A stretch of 64,000 bases of DNA, taken from contig JACJNW010000023.1 in assembly GCA_014695195.1 (NCBI GenBank), forward strand, positions 302,790 through 366,789, read 5' to 3'. Positions 10,151 to 19,596 of this stretch are shown one piece after another (the stretch's first letter is position 1; every line of letters begins with the position of its first letter). Source of the DNA: Cyanobacteria bacterium FACHB-DQ100 (lineage in GTDB: Bacteria > Cyanobacteriota > Cyanobacteriia > Leptolyngbyales > Leptolyngbyaceae). The translations under genes were made by a program, and so were the position numbers. Below the pieces are notes generated by a model. It saw nothing but the letters and a program-made list of their open reading frames with translations. It had not been told where the DNA came from and ran no database searches.

Positions 10151-10879
10151 TTAACCGCGTGCCCTACCCCCGCCTAAATAAAGTTCTGCGACTTTCGGAT
10201 TGTTCAACAATTCTGATCCAACTCCTTCAAATCGATCGCGCCCCGCTTCTAATACATAGCCTCGATCCGCCATTTCCAAGGCTTTGCGGGCGTTTTGTTC
10301 GACCAGCACGATCGCGGTTCCATCCCGATTAATCTGTCTAATTTGATCAAAGACGCTATTCACCAAGATGGGAGACAGTGCCGCAGAAGGTTCATCGAGT
10401 AACAGCAAATTCGGTTTGAGCATCAAAGCTTTTCCCATCGCTAACATCTGCCGTTCGCCACCGGAGAGGGTTCCAGCTCTTTGCTTACGTCGTTCTGCTA
10501 AACGGGGGAACCGCTGATAGATTTCGTCCTTGAGCGGTTGGAGCGGGACATCTCGGACGAATGCGCCCATTTCGAGATTTTCTTCGATCGTCAAAGACGG
10601 AAACACATTCGCAAGCTGTGGCACATAGGACATGCCCCGCTGCACGATTTGATCCGATCGGAGTCCTGCGATTTCGTTGCCGTTGAAGCGAATATTTCCG
10701 GTATGCGGCTTCAGCAGTCCGAACACCGTTTTGGCAAGCGTTGATTTTCCGGCTCCGTTGGGTCCGATAATCGCCACCAGTTCACCCGGATAGACGCGCA
10801 TATTCGCACCTTGCAAAATGTCCAGGTCTTTGACATAGCCTGCATGAACGTTTTCAACTTCAAGGATCGGAGCAGTCAT
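10151..10879 (-). CDS. Branched-chain/neutral amino acid ABC transporter ATPase (LivF/NatE type)
   Basis: A 242-residue ATPase that energises uptake of amino acids (LivF family; NatE in cyanobacteria) or a related substrate. Visible motifs are Walker A GPNGAGKST, the LivF-type stretch VPQLANVFPSLTIEENL, signature LSGGERQ, Walker B LLLLDEPSAALSP and the H-loop position replaced by VEQNA, as is normal for LivF proteins. UrtE of the urea transporter is closely related and cannot be excluded. No partner subunits are near, so the other parts are encoded elsewhere. The gene is divergent from the lipid kinase gene across 216 bases. Confidence 0.85.
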   Translation of the reverse strand: MTAPILEVENVHAGYVKDLDILQGANMRVYPGELVAIIGPNGAGKSTLAKTVFGLLKPHTGNIRFNGNEIAGLRSDQIVQRGMSYVPQLANVFPSLTIEENLEMGAFVRDVPLQPLKDEIYQRFPRLAERRKQRAGTLSGGERQMLAMGKALMLKPNLLLLDEPSAALSPILVNSVFDQIRQINRDGTAIVLVEQNARKALEMADRGYVLEAGRDRFEGVGSELLNNPKVAELYLGGGRARG

Positions 10880-11095
10880 AGGACGGATGGAGGAGGATAC
10901 TTAGAATCAAACTGTATCATTCTGGTGTGGTTTTCTTAACGGCTTAGTGTCGAGGTGCTGAGTTCGATCGAGGTTTTCGCTTCGTTTTGGGCGACTTTTG
11001 CTCGATCGTAATCTTAGCGATTGTTGTATATCCGTGCGAGAACGTTGAACATTCGCTAAAATCGCGGCATCGGCTGTATTCTTGTGATGGTTATC

Positions 11096-11965
11096 ATGGT
11101 TCGTCGTGCGCTCCTCCTCGTCAATCGCAATGCCCGTAAGGGACAGGCTCAGCTTGAAGCTGCGATTAGCCAGTTAAACGTATTGGGCTTTGAACTGCTC
11201 GAAGCACCGATCGATCGTTCGTCTCGCTTAGCGGAAACGATTCGGGAGTATCGCGATCGCGTGGATCTAGTCATTGTCGGCGGCGGAGATGGCACACTGA
11301 ACGCTGCCGTTGAAGGGTTGATCGAAACAAAGTTGCCGCTTGGAATTCTGCCGCTCGGAACGGCAAACGATTTAGCGAGAACGCTCGGCATTCCTTCAAC
11401 TTTGCCCGAAGCGTGTCAGGTGATCGCGAACGGTAAGAAGCAACAAATTGATCTCGGTTGGGTAAATGGCAAGTATTTCTTTAATGTTGCAAGTTTGGGG
11501 TTGAGTGTTCAGATTACACGCGGCTTAACTAAGACCGCTAAACGCCGCTGGGGTGTATTTGCCTATGCTGCAACTGCGTTTCAGGTGTTGTGGAAGTCGC
11601 GGCGGTTTAAAGCGGAAATTGTGTGCGATGGTCGCTCGCAGAAAGTGAAAACCGTTCAAATCGCTGTCGGCAATGGTCGCTATTACGGTGGCGGAATGGC
11701 AGTTGCGGAAGATGCCGCGATCGACGATGAACGCTTGGATCTCTACAGTCTAGAGATTGATCACTGGTGGCAAATGGCGCTGGCGCTGCCTGCTCTGCGC
11801 CGTGGAACTCATACCCAATCTCGCTGGGTGCAGTCTTGGCAAGGAAAAGAGATTTTTGTGTATGTGCCAAAGGCGAAATCAATCAATACGGATGGTGAAA
11901 TCACGACGACAACGCCCGCACATTTTAAGGTTGTTCCGAAAGCGCTGACGGTTTTGGTTCCTTAA
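11096..11965 (+). CDS. Diacylglycerol/lipid kinase family protein
   Basis: A YegS/DagK-type lipid kinase of about 289 residues, expected to phosphorylate diacylglycerol or a related lipid at the inner face of the membrane. The nucleotide-binding motif GGGDGTLNAAVEGL is followed by LPLGTANDLARTLGIP, the two hallmarks of the DAGK catalytic domain. A C-terminal beta-rich domain ends with an INTDGE motif. GTG 11084 and ATG 11087 are alternative starts; MVRRALLLVNRNARKG from ATG 11096 aligns best with family N-termini. The 3' end overlaps the convergent FTR1 gene by 41 bases. Confidence 0.88.
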   Translation: MVRRALLLVNRNARKGQAQLEAAISQLNVLGFELLEAPIDRSSRLAETIREYRDRVDLVIVGGGDGTLNAAVEGLIETKLPLGILPLGTANDLARTLGIPSTLPEACQVIANGKKQQIDLGWVNGKYFFNVASLGLSVQITRGLTKTAKRRWGVFAYAATAFQVLWKSRRFKAEIVCDGRSQKVKTVQIAVGNGRYYGGGMAVAEDAAIDDERLDLYSLEIDHWWQMALALPALRRGTHTQSRWVQSWQGKEIFVYVPKAKSINTDGEITTTTPAHFKVVPKALTVLVP

Positions 11966-12833
11966 CAGGATTGAGGCTTTGTAAATACAAACGACCCACG
12001 ATCGTAAGGAAGCTGAGATAAGCGATCGCTTCAATCCAATAGAGTCGATCGACATATCCAAACAATGTATGCAGAATGACTCCTGGAAATTGTTTCTGCG
12101 ATAGCACCGTTGAAGCGTCCCAAATCAATCCACCCAGAAAGCAAGAACTTGGCTCAGAGAGACATAAGCTGGCATAGCGCGGATTCAACTGAGACAGAAT
12201 TGCAAAGCTCTTATCCAAGTGCGCCAATACTCCGATCACCAATCCAGAAACAATCAGCAGCAAGAAAATTCCCATCCCCTGAAAGAACTGTTTCAGATTG
12301 ATTTTCACACCCAGCTTGAACAAGAGAATGCCAACGACGATCGCGCCTGTTAATCCCCCCGCTGCACCAATCACAGGCGACCACCCTTGCTGAAACTGTG
12401 CTGCGATAAACACAACAGTTTCAAATCCTTCCCGCAGCACCGCAAAGAAAATCAAGCCAAACACACCCCAAGCGGCATTGGTTTGCATTGCTTGATCGAT
12501 TTCGCGTTCGACTTCTCCTTTGAGTGATTTTGCCTGCTTTGTCATCCAAATCAGCATCCAACTCAGCAACACGATCGCAATCAATCCAAATATCGCTTCG
12601 AGCAATGGTTTAAACACTGGCGCATATACATGATTGGAAGCATCTAAACTTCCCAATGTCCAAAGAAAGACAACCCCAACGGCAACGCTGGCAACTATAC
12701 CCGCACCAATACCAGCGTAAACCCAAGGATTGAGATTCGATCGACCCGCTTTACTCAAATAAGCCAGCACAATTCCCACGACGAGTGCTGCTTCTACGCC
12801 TTCGCGCAGAGTAATCACAAACGTTGACAGCAT
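11925..12833 (-). CDS. FTR1-family high-affinity iron permease
   Basis: An integral membrane iron transporter of about 302 residues with seven predicted helices. The two iron-binding REXXE motifs are present: REGVE in the first helix, right after the start, and REGFE in the fourth helix. In bacteria FTR1 proteins take up Fe(III) or Fe(II), often with a periplasmic partner; no partner gene is next to it here. A TTG at 12884 would add 17 residues, but that extension overlaps the upstream terminator hairpin, so ATG 12833 (MLSTFVITLREGVE) is preferred. The gene lies downstream of the cytochrome oxidase operon, separated from it by that terminator. Confidence 0.88.
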   Translation of the reverse strand: MLSTFVITLREGVEAALVVGIVLAYLSKAGRSNLNPWVYAGIGAGIVASVAVGVVFLWTLGSLDASNHVYAPVFKPLLEAIFGLIAIVLLSWMLIWMTKQAKSLKGEVEREIDQAMQTNAAWGVFGLIFFAVLREGFETVVFIAAQFQQGWSPVIGAAGGLTGAIVVGILLFKLGVKINLKQFFQGMGIFLLLIVSGLVIGVLAHLDKSFAILSQLNPRYASLCLSEPSSCFLGGLIWDASTVLSQKQFPGVILHTLFGYVDRLYWIEAIAYLSFLTIVGRLYLQSLNPVKEPKPSALSEQP

Positions 12834-12865
12834 AAATAGGTAAAACGCAAGATCTTTAAGTCCAA

Positions 12866-12899
12866 TTAAAAACGGATGGAGCAAAACTACTCCATCCGT
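12866..12899 (-). terminator. Terminator of the ctaCDE operon
   Basis: A perfect 10-bp stem ACGGATGGAG/CTCCATCCGT with an 8-base loop lies 18 bases past the ctaE stop. On the minus strand it is followed by TTTTTAATT. It separates the oxidase operon from the FTR1 gene. Confidence 0.85.
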
Positions 12900-12917
12900 C
12901 CTCTAAATTTATCAAAC

Positions 12918-13538
12918 TTACAGAAGATACAGCAGGATAAACAGGATAATCCAGATGACATCAACAAAGTGCCAATAGATTTCTGCAGCTTGGACTCCGA
13001 AATGTTTTTCGCTGTTGTAGTGATTCGGAACGCGCGATCGCCACAGTACCGCCAACATCAGAATCAACCCAAAACAAACGTGCAGCCCGTGAAAGCCAGT
13101 TAGAACATAAAACGTGCTGGCAAAAATGTTTGTTCTCAGTCCGAATTCTAAATGGAAATACTCATAAAGCTGACCTGCTAAGAACACAGCCCCCATCAGC
13201 GCCGTGATCCCAAACCACAACCGCAAGCCTTTCACATCATTTTTCTGAATTGCTTGATCCGCATTGTGAATCACAAAGCTACTGCCAATCAGAACTGCCG
13301 TGTTAATTCCAGGCAGTAAGAGTTCTAGTTTTGGCGTTCCTTCCGGAGGCCAGTCCGGAGTCACGGCACGAAAGGCAATATATGCCATGAATAACCCTAG
13401 AAAGATCATTCCTTCAGCCGCAAGAAACACAATCAGTCCAGGAATGCGGAGATCGGGATGCTCCTGATGATGGGCAGGTTCTGCGATCGCTTCTTGTTGG
13501 TAGTCGCGAGAAGTTTTTGCAGGATCGATAGTCGTCAT
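12918..13538 (-). CDS. ctaE: Cytochrome c oxidase subunit III
   Basis: The third core subunit of the aa3-type terminal oxidase, a five-helix membrane protein that stabilises the catalytic subunit. The 206-residue product contains VFLAAEGMIFLGLFMAYI and ends with a conserved final pair of helices: GFHGLHVCFGLILML, then EIYWHFVDVIWIILFILLY. ATG 13538 (MTTIDPAKTS) is preferred over the upstream in-frame start because the extension is not family-like. It is the last gene of the ctaC-ctaD-ctaE operon, 55 bases after ctaD. Confidence 0.95.
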   Translation of the reverse strand: MTTIDPAKTSRDYQQEAIAEPAHHQEHPDLRIPGLIVFLAAEGMIFLGLFMAYIAFRAVTPDWPPEGTPKLELLLPGINTAVLIGSSFVIHNADQAIQKNDVKGLRLWFGITALMGAVFLAGQLYEYFHLEFGLRTNIFASTFYVLTGFHGLHVCFGLILMLAVLWRSRVPNHYNSEKHFGVQAAEIYWHFVDVIWIILFILLYLL

Positions 13539-13593
13539 GGGTATTGCAAGAATAAAGGACAAAAGGATGAAGTGGCTTCATCCTTACAAGGCT

Positions 13594-15354
13594 TTATCGA
13601 TTGTTGCTTTCGGTTCCCCGATCGCTCGGATTAGCAGCAACTACGGGATCAGGCTTTGCTCTTAGCGTCGAGCTAGGGCCAGCCGACAGTGCTGGATTAC
13701 TGGCATCCGAAAATGGCACATCTACCTCAGTCGATCGTGGCGCTAAACCGTAGTCATAAGGGCCTGTTGCCAGCACCGGATCGGCGATAAAGTTCTCTGG
13801 CGGAGGCGGAGAAGTGGTCATCCATTCCAGCGTCAACGCCCGCCACGGATTATCTCCCGCAGGCTCACCGCGTAGCCAACTCCAAGTGACATTCACAATA
13901 AACGGGATGGTTGACATCGCCAGCAGAAAGGCCCCGATCGTACAAATCAAATTCAGCGTTGCAAACTTGGGATCGTACTCCGCAATCCGGCGGTTCATGC
14001 CTTCTAAGCCCAACTTGTGCATCGGCATAAACGCCAAGTTAAAGCCGACAAAGCTTAACCAGAAGTGAGCCTTGCCCCAAGCCTCATTCATCATGCGCCC
14101 GGTGATTTTCGGGAACCAATGATAGAACGCTCCATACAATCCGAATACGCTACCGCCAAACAGAACATAGTGCAGGTGAGCGACGACAAAGTAAGTATCG
14201 TGAACGTGAATATCAAACGGAACAGAAGCCGTCATTACACCGCTAATTCCACCAATCACGAAGAGCGCAATAAATCCCATCGCAAACAGCAATGCGGAAC
14301 TGTCGTCTAATTTTCCACCCCAAAGCGTTGCCAACCAGCTAAACACCTTAATCCCAGTCGGAACAGCAATGATCATCGTCGTGATCATAAAGAACATTCG
14401 CATCCAAGGCGGTGTGCCACTGGTAAACATATGGTGAACCCAGACGATTAAGCCCAAGCCACAGATGGCAAGACTGGAGTAAGCGATCGCTTTGTATCCA
14501 AAAATCGGCTTACGAGCGTGAACGGAAATCAGTTCCGAGATCATGCCGAACACAGGCAAGATCATGATGTAAACCGCAGGGTGCGAGTAGAACCAGAACA
14601 AGTGCTGATAAACGATCGGGTCGCCGCCCCCGGTGGGATTAAAGAATGCCGTTCCAATCAACACATCAAACGACAGCAGAATCAATGCACCCGCCAATAC
14701 CGGAGTAGCAATCACCGCCAGAATGGAGGTAGCGAACATCGCCCAGCAAAATAGAGGCATCTGGTTCCAGCCCATGCCGGGAGTCCGCATTTTGGCGATC
14801 GTCACCAGGAAGTTAATTGCCGCCAAAATCGAAGAGGTTCCCAGAGTCAACACGCTGAGAATCCAGATCATTTCTCCGGCTTTTCCACTGATCAGACTCA
14901 GCGGTGGATAGTTCGTCCATCCCGCACCAGGCGCACCCACCAGAAAGCTGCTCATAAGCAGAATTCCAGCCGGCGGGATCATCCAGAATGCCAGTGCGTT
15001 GAGCTTCGGAAACGCCATATCTCGCGCCCCGATCATCAGAGGCACGAGATAGTTACCAAAGCCACCCGTTCCTGCCGGGACAATCCACAAAAAGATCATC
15101 ACCGTTGCATGAACGGTGAACAGACTGTTATACACTTCGCGGCTGACAAAATCAGATTCTGGAGTCGCTAACTCTGTCCGCACCATGGTTGCCAACACAC
15201 CGCCAATCAGATAAAAGACGAAGGTTGTCACAAGGTACTGAATCCCAATGACTTTGTGATCAGTGCTAAAAGTGAAGTATTGTTTCCAATCGCCCTTTTT
15301 CTCTGGATGAGCGGGGCGATTCGCTTGTTCTTGAATTTGGGCTGCTTGTGTCAT
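13594..15354 (-). CDS. ctaD: Cytochrome c oxidase subunit I
   Basis: The catalytic subunit of the aa3-type oxidase, a membrane protein with about 12 helices that holds heme a, heme a3 and CuB and reduces oxygen to water. At 586 residues it has the normal length plus a Pro/Ser-rich C-terminal tail. Clear motifs are the heme ligand region NSLFTVHATVMIFLW, the CuB site FYSHPAVYIMILP with VHHMFTSG, and HVHDTYFVVAHLHYVLFGG with the heme ligands. The CuB helix has YSHP where A1-type oxidases have GHPE. The family knowledge is that YSHP marks the A2 type, whose proton path lacks that glutamate. Confidence 0.97.
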   Translation of the reverse strand: MTQAAQIQEQANRPAHPEKKGDWKQYFTFSTDHKVIGIQYLVTTFVFYLIGGVLATMVRTELATPESDFVSREVYNSLFTVHATVMIFLWIVPAGTGGFGNYLVPLMIGARDMAFPKLNALAFWMIPPAGILLMSSFLVGAPGAGWTNYPPLSLISGKAGEMIWILSVLTLGTSSILAAINFLVTIAKMRTPGMGWNQMPLFCWAMFATSILAVIATPVLAGALILLSFDVLIGTAFFNPTGGGDPIVYQHLFWFYSHPAVYIMILPVFGMISELISVHARKPIFGYKAIAYSSLAICGLGLIVWVHHMFTSGTPPWMRMFFMITTMIIAVPTGIKVFSWLATLWGGKLDDSSALLFAMGFIALFVIGGISGVMTASVPFDIHVHDTYFVVAHLHYVLFGGSVFGLYGAFYHWFPKITGRMMNEAWGKAHFWLSFVGFNLAFMPMHKLGLEGMNRRIAEYDPKFATLNLICTIGAFLLAMSTIPFIVNVTWSWLRGEPAGDNPWRALTLEWMTTSPPPPENFIADPVLATGPYDYGLAPRSTEVDVPFSDASNPALSAGPSSTLRAKPDPVVAANPSDRGTESNNR

Positions 15355-15373
15355 AGCAAAGGTGTTTAAGAGG

Positions 15374-16438
15374 TTAGCTCATCGGATGAAGTTGATGCAG
15401 CAGATCAGGAGTGACACCCGCTTCTTGGGCGTAGGGCGCGAGATACTCGCTATCTGTCATCTCAGCAGGATTCAGCGCGATCGCGCGATCGCTTGCATTG
15501 GTCTGCGCGACCTTCATGCTCTGTAGCCAAGTTTCATAAGCTTCGAGCGATTCCACCACCACATGAGATTTCATTGCGCCGTGGTAGGCTCCACACAGTT
15601 CCGCGCAAATAATCGGATAGTCTCCTTCTTTGGTCGGAACAAAGCGAATTTCAGATTGTCTTCCTGGCACGGCATCCTGTTTCAAGCGAAATTCAGGCAC
15701 CCAAAACGCATGAAGCACATCGTTCGCCGTGATATTCATCACGACTGGCCGACCGACAGGCAAGTGCAGTTCACCCGCAATAATTTCTTCGGGATAAGTA
15801 AACAGCCAAGCGTATTGCATTCCTGCGGCATTGATGACTAACGGTTCTTGTCCGGTTGCGGGAATCGAACCCGCTCTAGGAGCAACGTTCCCAGCCGCAG
15901 GCGCATCTTGACGCAGAGGAATTTTTTCCTCGATCGCATCGGTTGCCGCATTCTGGCGCACTTCCGCATCTTTGGCGACGGGATCAACTTGCGCGATTAA
16001 CGGGGCTGCGATCGCTGATCCTTTCATCTGTGCGACTTGATGCGAGTGTTTCGAGTGCGCTGCCATCGAGTGATCCATCGGATTCATGCCGCTTTCAGTG
16101 TTATAGATCTCAAAGCTATACACCGAAATTCCCAGCACGATCACCGCCGGGATCGCCGTCCAAAGAATTTCAAGCGGAATATTGCCGTGGACGGGTGGCC
16201 CGTCGCTGAGGTCATCGGGATCACGGCGAAAGCGGAAGTACGAATAAACCAGCACAAAGATCACAAGAAGAAAAATGCCCGTGCCGATCGTCAACATTGC
16301 ACCAAACAACTGATCAATCAGTGGGGCTGCTTCGGAAGCAGCGATCGGGAGCAGGTTATGGTTCTGACCATACCAAAGGCTTACGAGCGTCAGAATGATA
16401 CCCGCGAGGAGAGTTGAAATTTGACTAGGAATGTTCAC
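15374..16438 (-). CDS. ctaC: Cytochrome c oxidase subunit II
   Basis: The CuA-bearing subunit that accepts electrons from cytochrome c or plastocyanin on the outer face of the membrane. The 354-residue product has hydrophobic segments near 8-24, 45-68 and 92-110, then the soluble cupredoxin domain. The CuA ligands are visible as His243 and the Cys278-Glu280-Cys282-His286-Met289 set (ICAELCGAYHGAMKSH). Between the last helix and the cupredoxin domain is an insert of about 80 residues whose first part is rich in His and Met (MNPMDHSMAAHSKHSH). The gene heads the ctaCDE operon. Confidence 0.96.
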   Translation of the reverse strand: MNIPSQISTLLAGIILTLVSLWYGQNHNLLPIAASEAAPLIDQLFGAMLTIGTGIFLLVIFVLVYSYFRFRRDPDDLSDGPPVHGNIPLEILWTAIPAVIVLGISVYSFEIYNTESGMNPMDHSMAAHSKHSHQVAQMKGSAIAAPLIAQVDPVAKDAEVRQNAATDAIEEKIPLRQDAPAAGNVAPRAGSIPATGQEPLVINAAGMQYAWLFTYPEEIIAGELHLPVGRPVVMNITANDVLHAFWVPEFRLKQDAVPGRQSEIRFVPTKEGDYPIICAELCGAYHGAMKSHVVVESLEAYETWLQSMKVAQTNASDRAIALNPAEMTDSEYLAPYAQEAGVTPDLLHQLHPMS

Positions 16439-16846
16439 GGCTCACCAATCTTGCCTATAACTACTTCAAGGGTTCTAGATTCTGGATATTGGGTAAACAG
16501 CTTTTAGGTAGAGATTCGACTGTCTATGTTGCCGTCTTAACAATTTTCCAACGAGTAGAGAGAACAGTTTCTATTGAGAATGCTTGCTCAATCCAGTCTA
16601 GTCTTCTTCCACGGTAGGGCAGGGGAATCGAATCTGGGGGACAAAATTCCTGAACTTTAAGGTTTTCTTTGGGATCACCTCAGAGTAAAGGAACAGTGTG
16701 GACTCAATTTAGGCGAAATCCAAAGAATTTCCAAAACTCGACCCTAATTTTAAGATTACGTCACTAAAGTAGAACCTAGAGCAGATGCTTCACGCTTCAT
16801 GAACTTTTATTTCTAGAGAACGACTATCCGCCTTTCGGAATTAATT
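16439..16846. promoter_or_regulatory. Divergent promoter region between ctaC and ctaA
   Basis: This 408-base stretch separates the oxidase operon (minus strand) from the heme A genes (plus strand) and must contain promoters for both. I see no gene, tRNA or strong palindrome in it, and no specific operator can be assigned. Confidence 0.5.
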
Positions 16847-17773
16847 ATGTCTGATTCACTGTTTGATCCCTCCAAGATTTCTCATCCGGCTCAGGCTCGC
16901 AGTTGGATTACTCGCCTCGTTTTTGGTTTGGCAGTCGCCACTCTATTTCTGATGGCGCTGGGCAGTGCCACACGAGTCATGAATGCGGGACTGTCCTGTC
17001 CAGATTGGCCCTTGTGTTATGGTGAATTTGTGCCCCGCAGTCAGATGAATCTTGAAGTGTTTCTGGAATGGTTCCATCGCTTGATTGCTACCACGATCGG
17101 ATTTGGTACGATCGCATTGGTCGCTGTTTCCTGGTGGTTCCGCCGCGACTTACCGAAGTGGACACCTTGGGCAACTTTGTTGGCCTTGTTCTTAGTTGTG
17201 TTTCAAGGCGTTTTAGGCGGTTTGACGGTCACAGAGCTACTGCGCTTTGATATTGTGACGGCGCACTTGGGAACCGGATTGTTATTCTTCAGTACGTTAT
17301 TGACGATCGGAACCTTACTGATTCCTTATCAAGGCACCGGAACGGTTGGAAAGCTTCGGTTAGTCGGAATTGCTGCGACGGGTTTTGTTTACTTTCAGAG
17401 CATTCTAGGCGGATTAGTGTCGTCGCAGTGGGCATTGCATCAATGCTTTGGACAGTCGCAACTGTGCACGATCATGAATAGCCACATTGCAGGAATTGTG
17501 CCGCCGATTCTATCTGTGCTCACTTTGGTGATTTTGGCTTGGCGTACTCCTGCCTTGCATCCCCTTCTACGTCGCTTAATCAATGTTGCCGGATTGCTTC
17601 TGGTACTGCAAATTACGTTAGGAGTAGCAACTTTCCGCTTGCAGCTGCAAGTTGAACCGCTTACCGTCGCTCACCAAGTAACCGGAGCCGCTTTACTCGG
17701 AACATTACTGGTCTTTACGGTGCTGGCTTTGCGCGATTCGGCTGAAGGGCAGGTCGTCAAAGTTGAAGCTTAA
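16847..17773 (+). CDS. ctaA: Heme A synthase (CtaA/COX15)
   Basis: This membrane enzyme oxidises the methyl group at C8 of heme O to the formyl group of heme A, needed for the neighbouring aa3 oxidase. The 308-residue product has about eight helices. Conserved family segments are GSATRVMNAGLSCPDWPLCYG near the N-terminus, with the cysteine pair, FLEWFHRLIAT, the helix with TAHLGTGLLFF and the C-terminal VAHQVTGAALLG, which carry the heme-ligand histidines. It is followed 49 bases later by ctaB and is divergent from ctaCDE, so cofactor and enzyme genes share one locus. Confidence 0.93.
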   Translation: MSDSLFDPSKISHPAQARSWITRLVFGLAVATLFLMALGSATRVMNAGLSCPDWPLCYGEFVPRSQMNLEVFLEWFHRLIATTIGFGTIALVAVSWWFRRDLPKWTPWATLLALFLVVFQGVLGGLTVTELLRFDIVTAHLGTGLLFFSTLLTIGTLLIPYQGTGTVGKLRLVGIAATGFVYFQSILGGLVSSQWALHQCFGQSQLCTIMNSHIAGIVPPILSVLTLVILAWRTPALHPLLRRLINVAGLLLVLQITLGVATFRLQLQVEPLTVAHQVTGAALLGTLLVFTVLALRDSAEGQVVKVEA

Positions 17774-17822
17774 GATCTGAATAATTTATGCTTACTCTCT
17801 CTACGTTTGACCGAGATAAAAA

Positions 17823-18794
17823 ATGCAAGATTCAGCAACGGGCGTAATCCGCCACAACCAAGATTTTCTTCAAGTTATTAAAAGCTATTGGCAACTCACC
17901 AAGCCGCGCATTATTCTCTTGCTCTTGATTACAACAGCAGGTGGAATGTGGATTGCAGCTCAGGGACAGGTTGATCCGGTACTGCTAATCGTGACGTTGA
18001 TCAGTGGCGCATTTGCAGCAGGATCAGCGAACACAATTAACTGTTTGTACGATCGCGATATCGACTACATCATGGAACGGACTCGCAGCCGTCCGCTTCC
18101 ATCCGGTCGAGTCAGCGTTCGAGACGCGCTCATCTTTGCTGTCACATTGGCGTTAACTTCGTTTGGATTGTTAGCGTATTTTGCGAACTTGCTGAGTGCT
18201 TGTCTGGCAATGTCGGGAATCTTCTTTTACGTGGTCGTCTATACGCACTGGCTAAAGCGCCATAGCACGCAGAATATTGTGATTGGTGGAGCTGCGGGTG
18301 CGATTCCGCCGCTAGTCGGTTGGGCTGCGGTGACGGGTGATCTCAGTTGGGCGGCTTGGGTGTTGTTTGCGATCGTCTTTCTTTGGACTCCGCCGCATTT
18401 CTGGGCGCTAGCGATTCTGATTCGCGAAGATTACGCCAAAGTTGGTGTTCCGATGTTGCCTGTGGTGAATGGGAATGAACCAACGAGCAAACAGATCTTC
18501 TACTACACGCTATCTTTGATTCCGGTGTCGCTGCTGTTGGTTTATCCGTTGCATGTGATGGGTGCAGTGTATGCCGCGATCGCGCTTCTATTGGGCGGCA
18601 TCTTTGTGCAAAAAGCTTGGAATTTGATGCAGGCTCCGTCAGATTTGATGGTAGCTCGATCTACCTTTAAGTATTCAATTCTGTACATGATGCTGCTTTG
18701 TGCGGGAATGGGAATTGATTCACTCCCTGCAACTCATCAACTTATCAGTGCGATCGTTCAACAAGCTCAAACCATTGTGGGAGTGGTTTTCTAG
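17823..18794 (+). CDS. ctaB: Protoheme IX farnesyltransferase (heme O synthase)
   Basis: A UbiA-type membrane prenyltransferase that attaches a farnesyl chain to protoheme, giving heme O for CtaA. The 323-residue product shows the first Asp-rich motif [19 protein letters not shown] and the second prenyl-diphosphate-binding loop near [20 protein letters not shown], with about nine helices. It lies 49 bases after ctaA in the same direction and is probably co-transcribed with it. The 220 bases after it contain no gene I can name. Confidence 0.95.
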   Translation: MQDSATGVIRHNQDFLQVIKSYWQLTKPRIILLLLITTAGGMWIAAQGQVDPVLLIVTLISGAFAAGSANTINCLYDRDIDYIMERTRSRPLPSGRVSVRDALIFAVTLALTSFGLLAYFANLLSACLAMSGIFFYVVVYTHWLKRHSTQNIVIGGAAGAIPPLVGWAAVTGDLSWAAWVLFAIVFLWTPPHFWALAILIREDYAKVGVPMLPVVNGNEPTSKQIFYYTLSLIPVSLLLVYPLHVMGAVYAAIALLLGGIFVQKAWNLMQAPSDLMVARSTFKYSILYMMLLCAGMGIDSLPATHQLISAIVQQAQTIVGVVF

Positions 18795-19014
18795 TTCTTG
18801 AGTAAGCTGCTGTTGCTCAAGCAGGTTAACGACTATGAACTTTCCTACAGGAAGCCTGGTTTCATCAACCTCAAGAGTTGTAGCATTGCGTGACCAACTA
18901 TTCCGATCGGACGAGAGCATCCATTCCTTAAGACTGATTTACGGGAAACAGAGCAAAATTATTCTATTGATATGGGAACTTAGATAGCCGCAAATACGCG
19001 TCTAACATAAAAGG
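18795..19014. other. Intergenic stretch, possible small RNA ending in a terminator
   Basis: No convincing reading frame is present. Because a strong terminator lies at its right end, more than 200 bases from the ctaB stop, this stretch may be the 3' part of the ctaAB transcript or an independent small RNA. It contains a GGAAACA heptamer at about 18942, which I recall as part of the Yfr2 RNA consensus, but seven bases prove nothing. Confidence 0.3.
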
Positions 19015-19044
19015 CACTCCGAAGATGTGGTCGGGGTGTTTTTT
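19015..19044 (+). terminator. Rho-independent terminator
   Basis: The stem CACTCCGA/TCGGGGTG (8 bp with one G-U pair) has an 8-base loop and is followed by six Ts. It lies 221 bases past ctaB. Confidence 0.8.
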
Positions 19045-19135
19045 ATTTATGTGGGATGAGGTATCAACTGACAGAAGCGAAGCTTGAAGGCCTCATCAAA
19101 CTCCGAGATCAGCGATTTAATTGAAAAGCTTAAAA

Positions 19136-19207
19136 AGCCGATGGCGGGATTTGAACCCGCGACCGCTCGATTACGAATCGAGTGCTCTACCCCTGAGCCA
19201 CATCGGC
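19136..19207 (-). tRNA. trnT: tRNA-Thr (CGU)
   Basis: On the minus strand the sequence folds as a full cloverleaf: acceptor GCCGATG/CATCGGC, anticodon arm CTCGA/TCGAG with loop TTCGTAA and T loop TTCAAAT. The anticodon CGU reads the threonine codon ACG. Confidence 0.95.
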
Positions 19208-19307
19208 ATAAGACCTTAGCAAGTATAACAGGTTTTCGATCGCACTTTCACACAAATTGCACAAAATTCCATCTCATGCCACGATCGAGAAAACTTTGAC
19301 TCTTTTA

Positions 19308-19574
19308 ATGAATCAGCAATCTGAGCAACTCAAGCGATCCGACCCCAAAAAATATGCGCGTCTTAAAGCTGAAGCCGCTGCACCCTACCGCGGACTGCGG
19401 AAATTTATCTATCTTGCCTTTGGGGGATCAGGCGCGATCGGCGCAGTCGTGTTTCTCGCGCGAACCCTTGCAGGGCGAGATTTAGAAACGGCTGTGCCAA
19501 ATCTTGCCCTGCAAATTGGGTTAGTCGCGCTCATGGTCTGGCTATTTCGCTTTGAGAGCCGCAAAACCCCTTAG
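19308..19574 (+). CDS. DUF3493 protein (LPA1/REP27-like membrane domain)
   Basis: An 88-residue protein that begins MNQQSEQLKRSDPKKYARLK and continues with EAAAPYRGLRKFIYLAFGGS into two membrane helices separated by a short loop. This pattern matches the domain shared with plant LPA1 and algal REP27, which help assemble photosystem II; that role is known for the larger eukaryotic proteins and only inferred here. The frame stays open further upstream to 19257, but that part overlaps the tRNA flank and is not family-like, so ATG 19308 is chosen. No clear ribosome site is visible. Confidence 0.7.
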   Translation: MNQQSEQLKRSDPKKYARLKAEAAAPYRGLRKFIYLAFGGSGAIGAVVFLARTLAGRDLETAVPNLALQIGLVALMVWLFRFESRKTP

Positions 19575-19596
19575 AGAACGCGAGTCTCGGTCTAAC

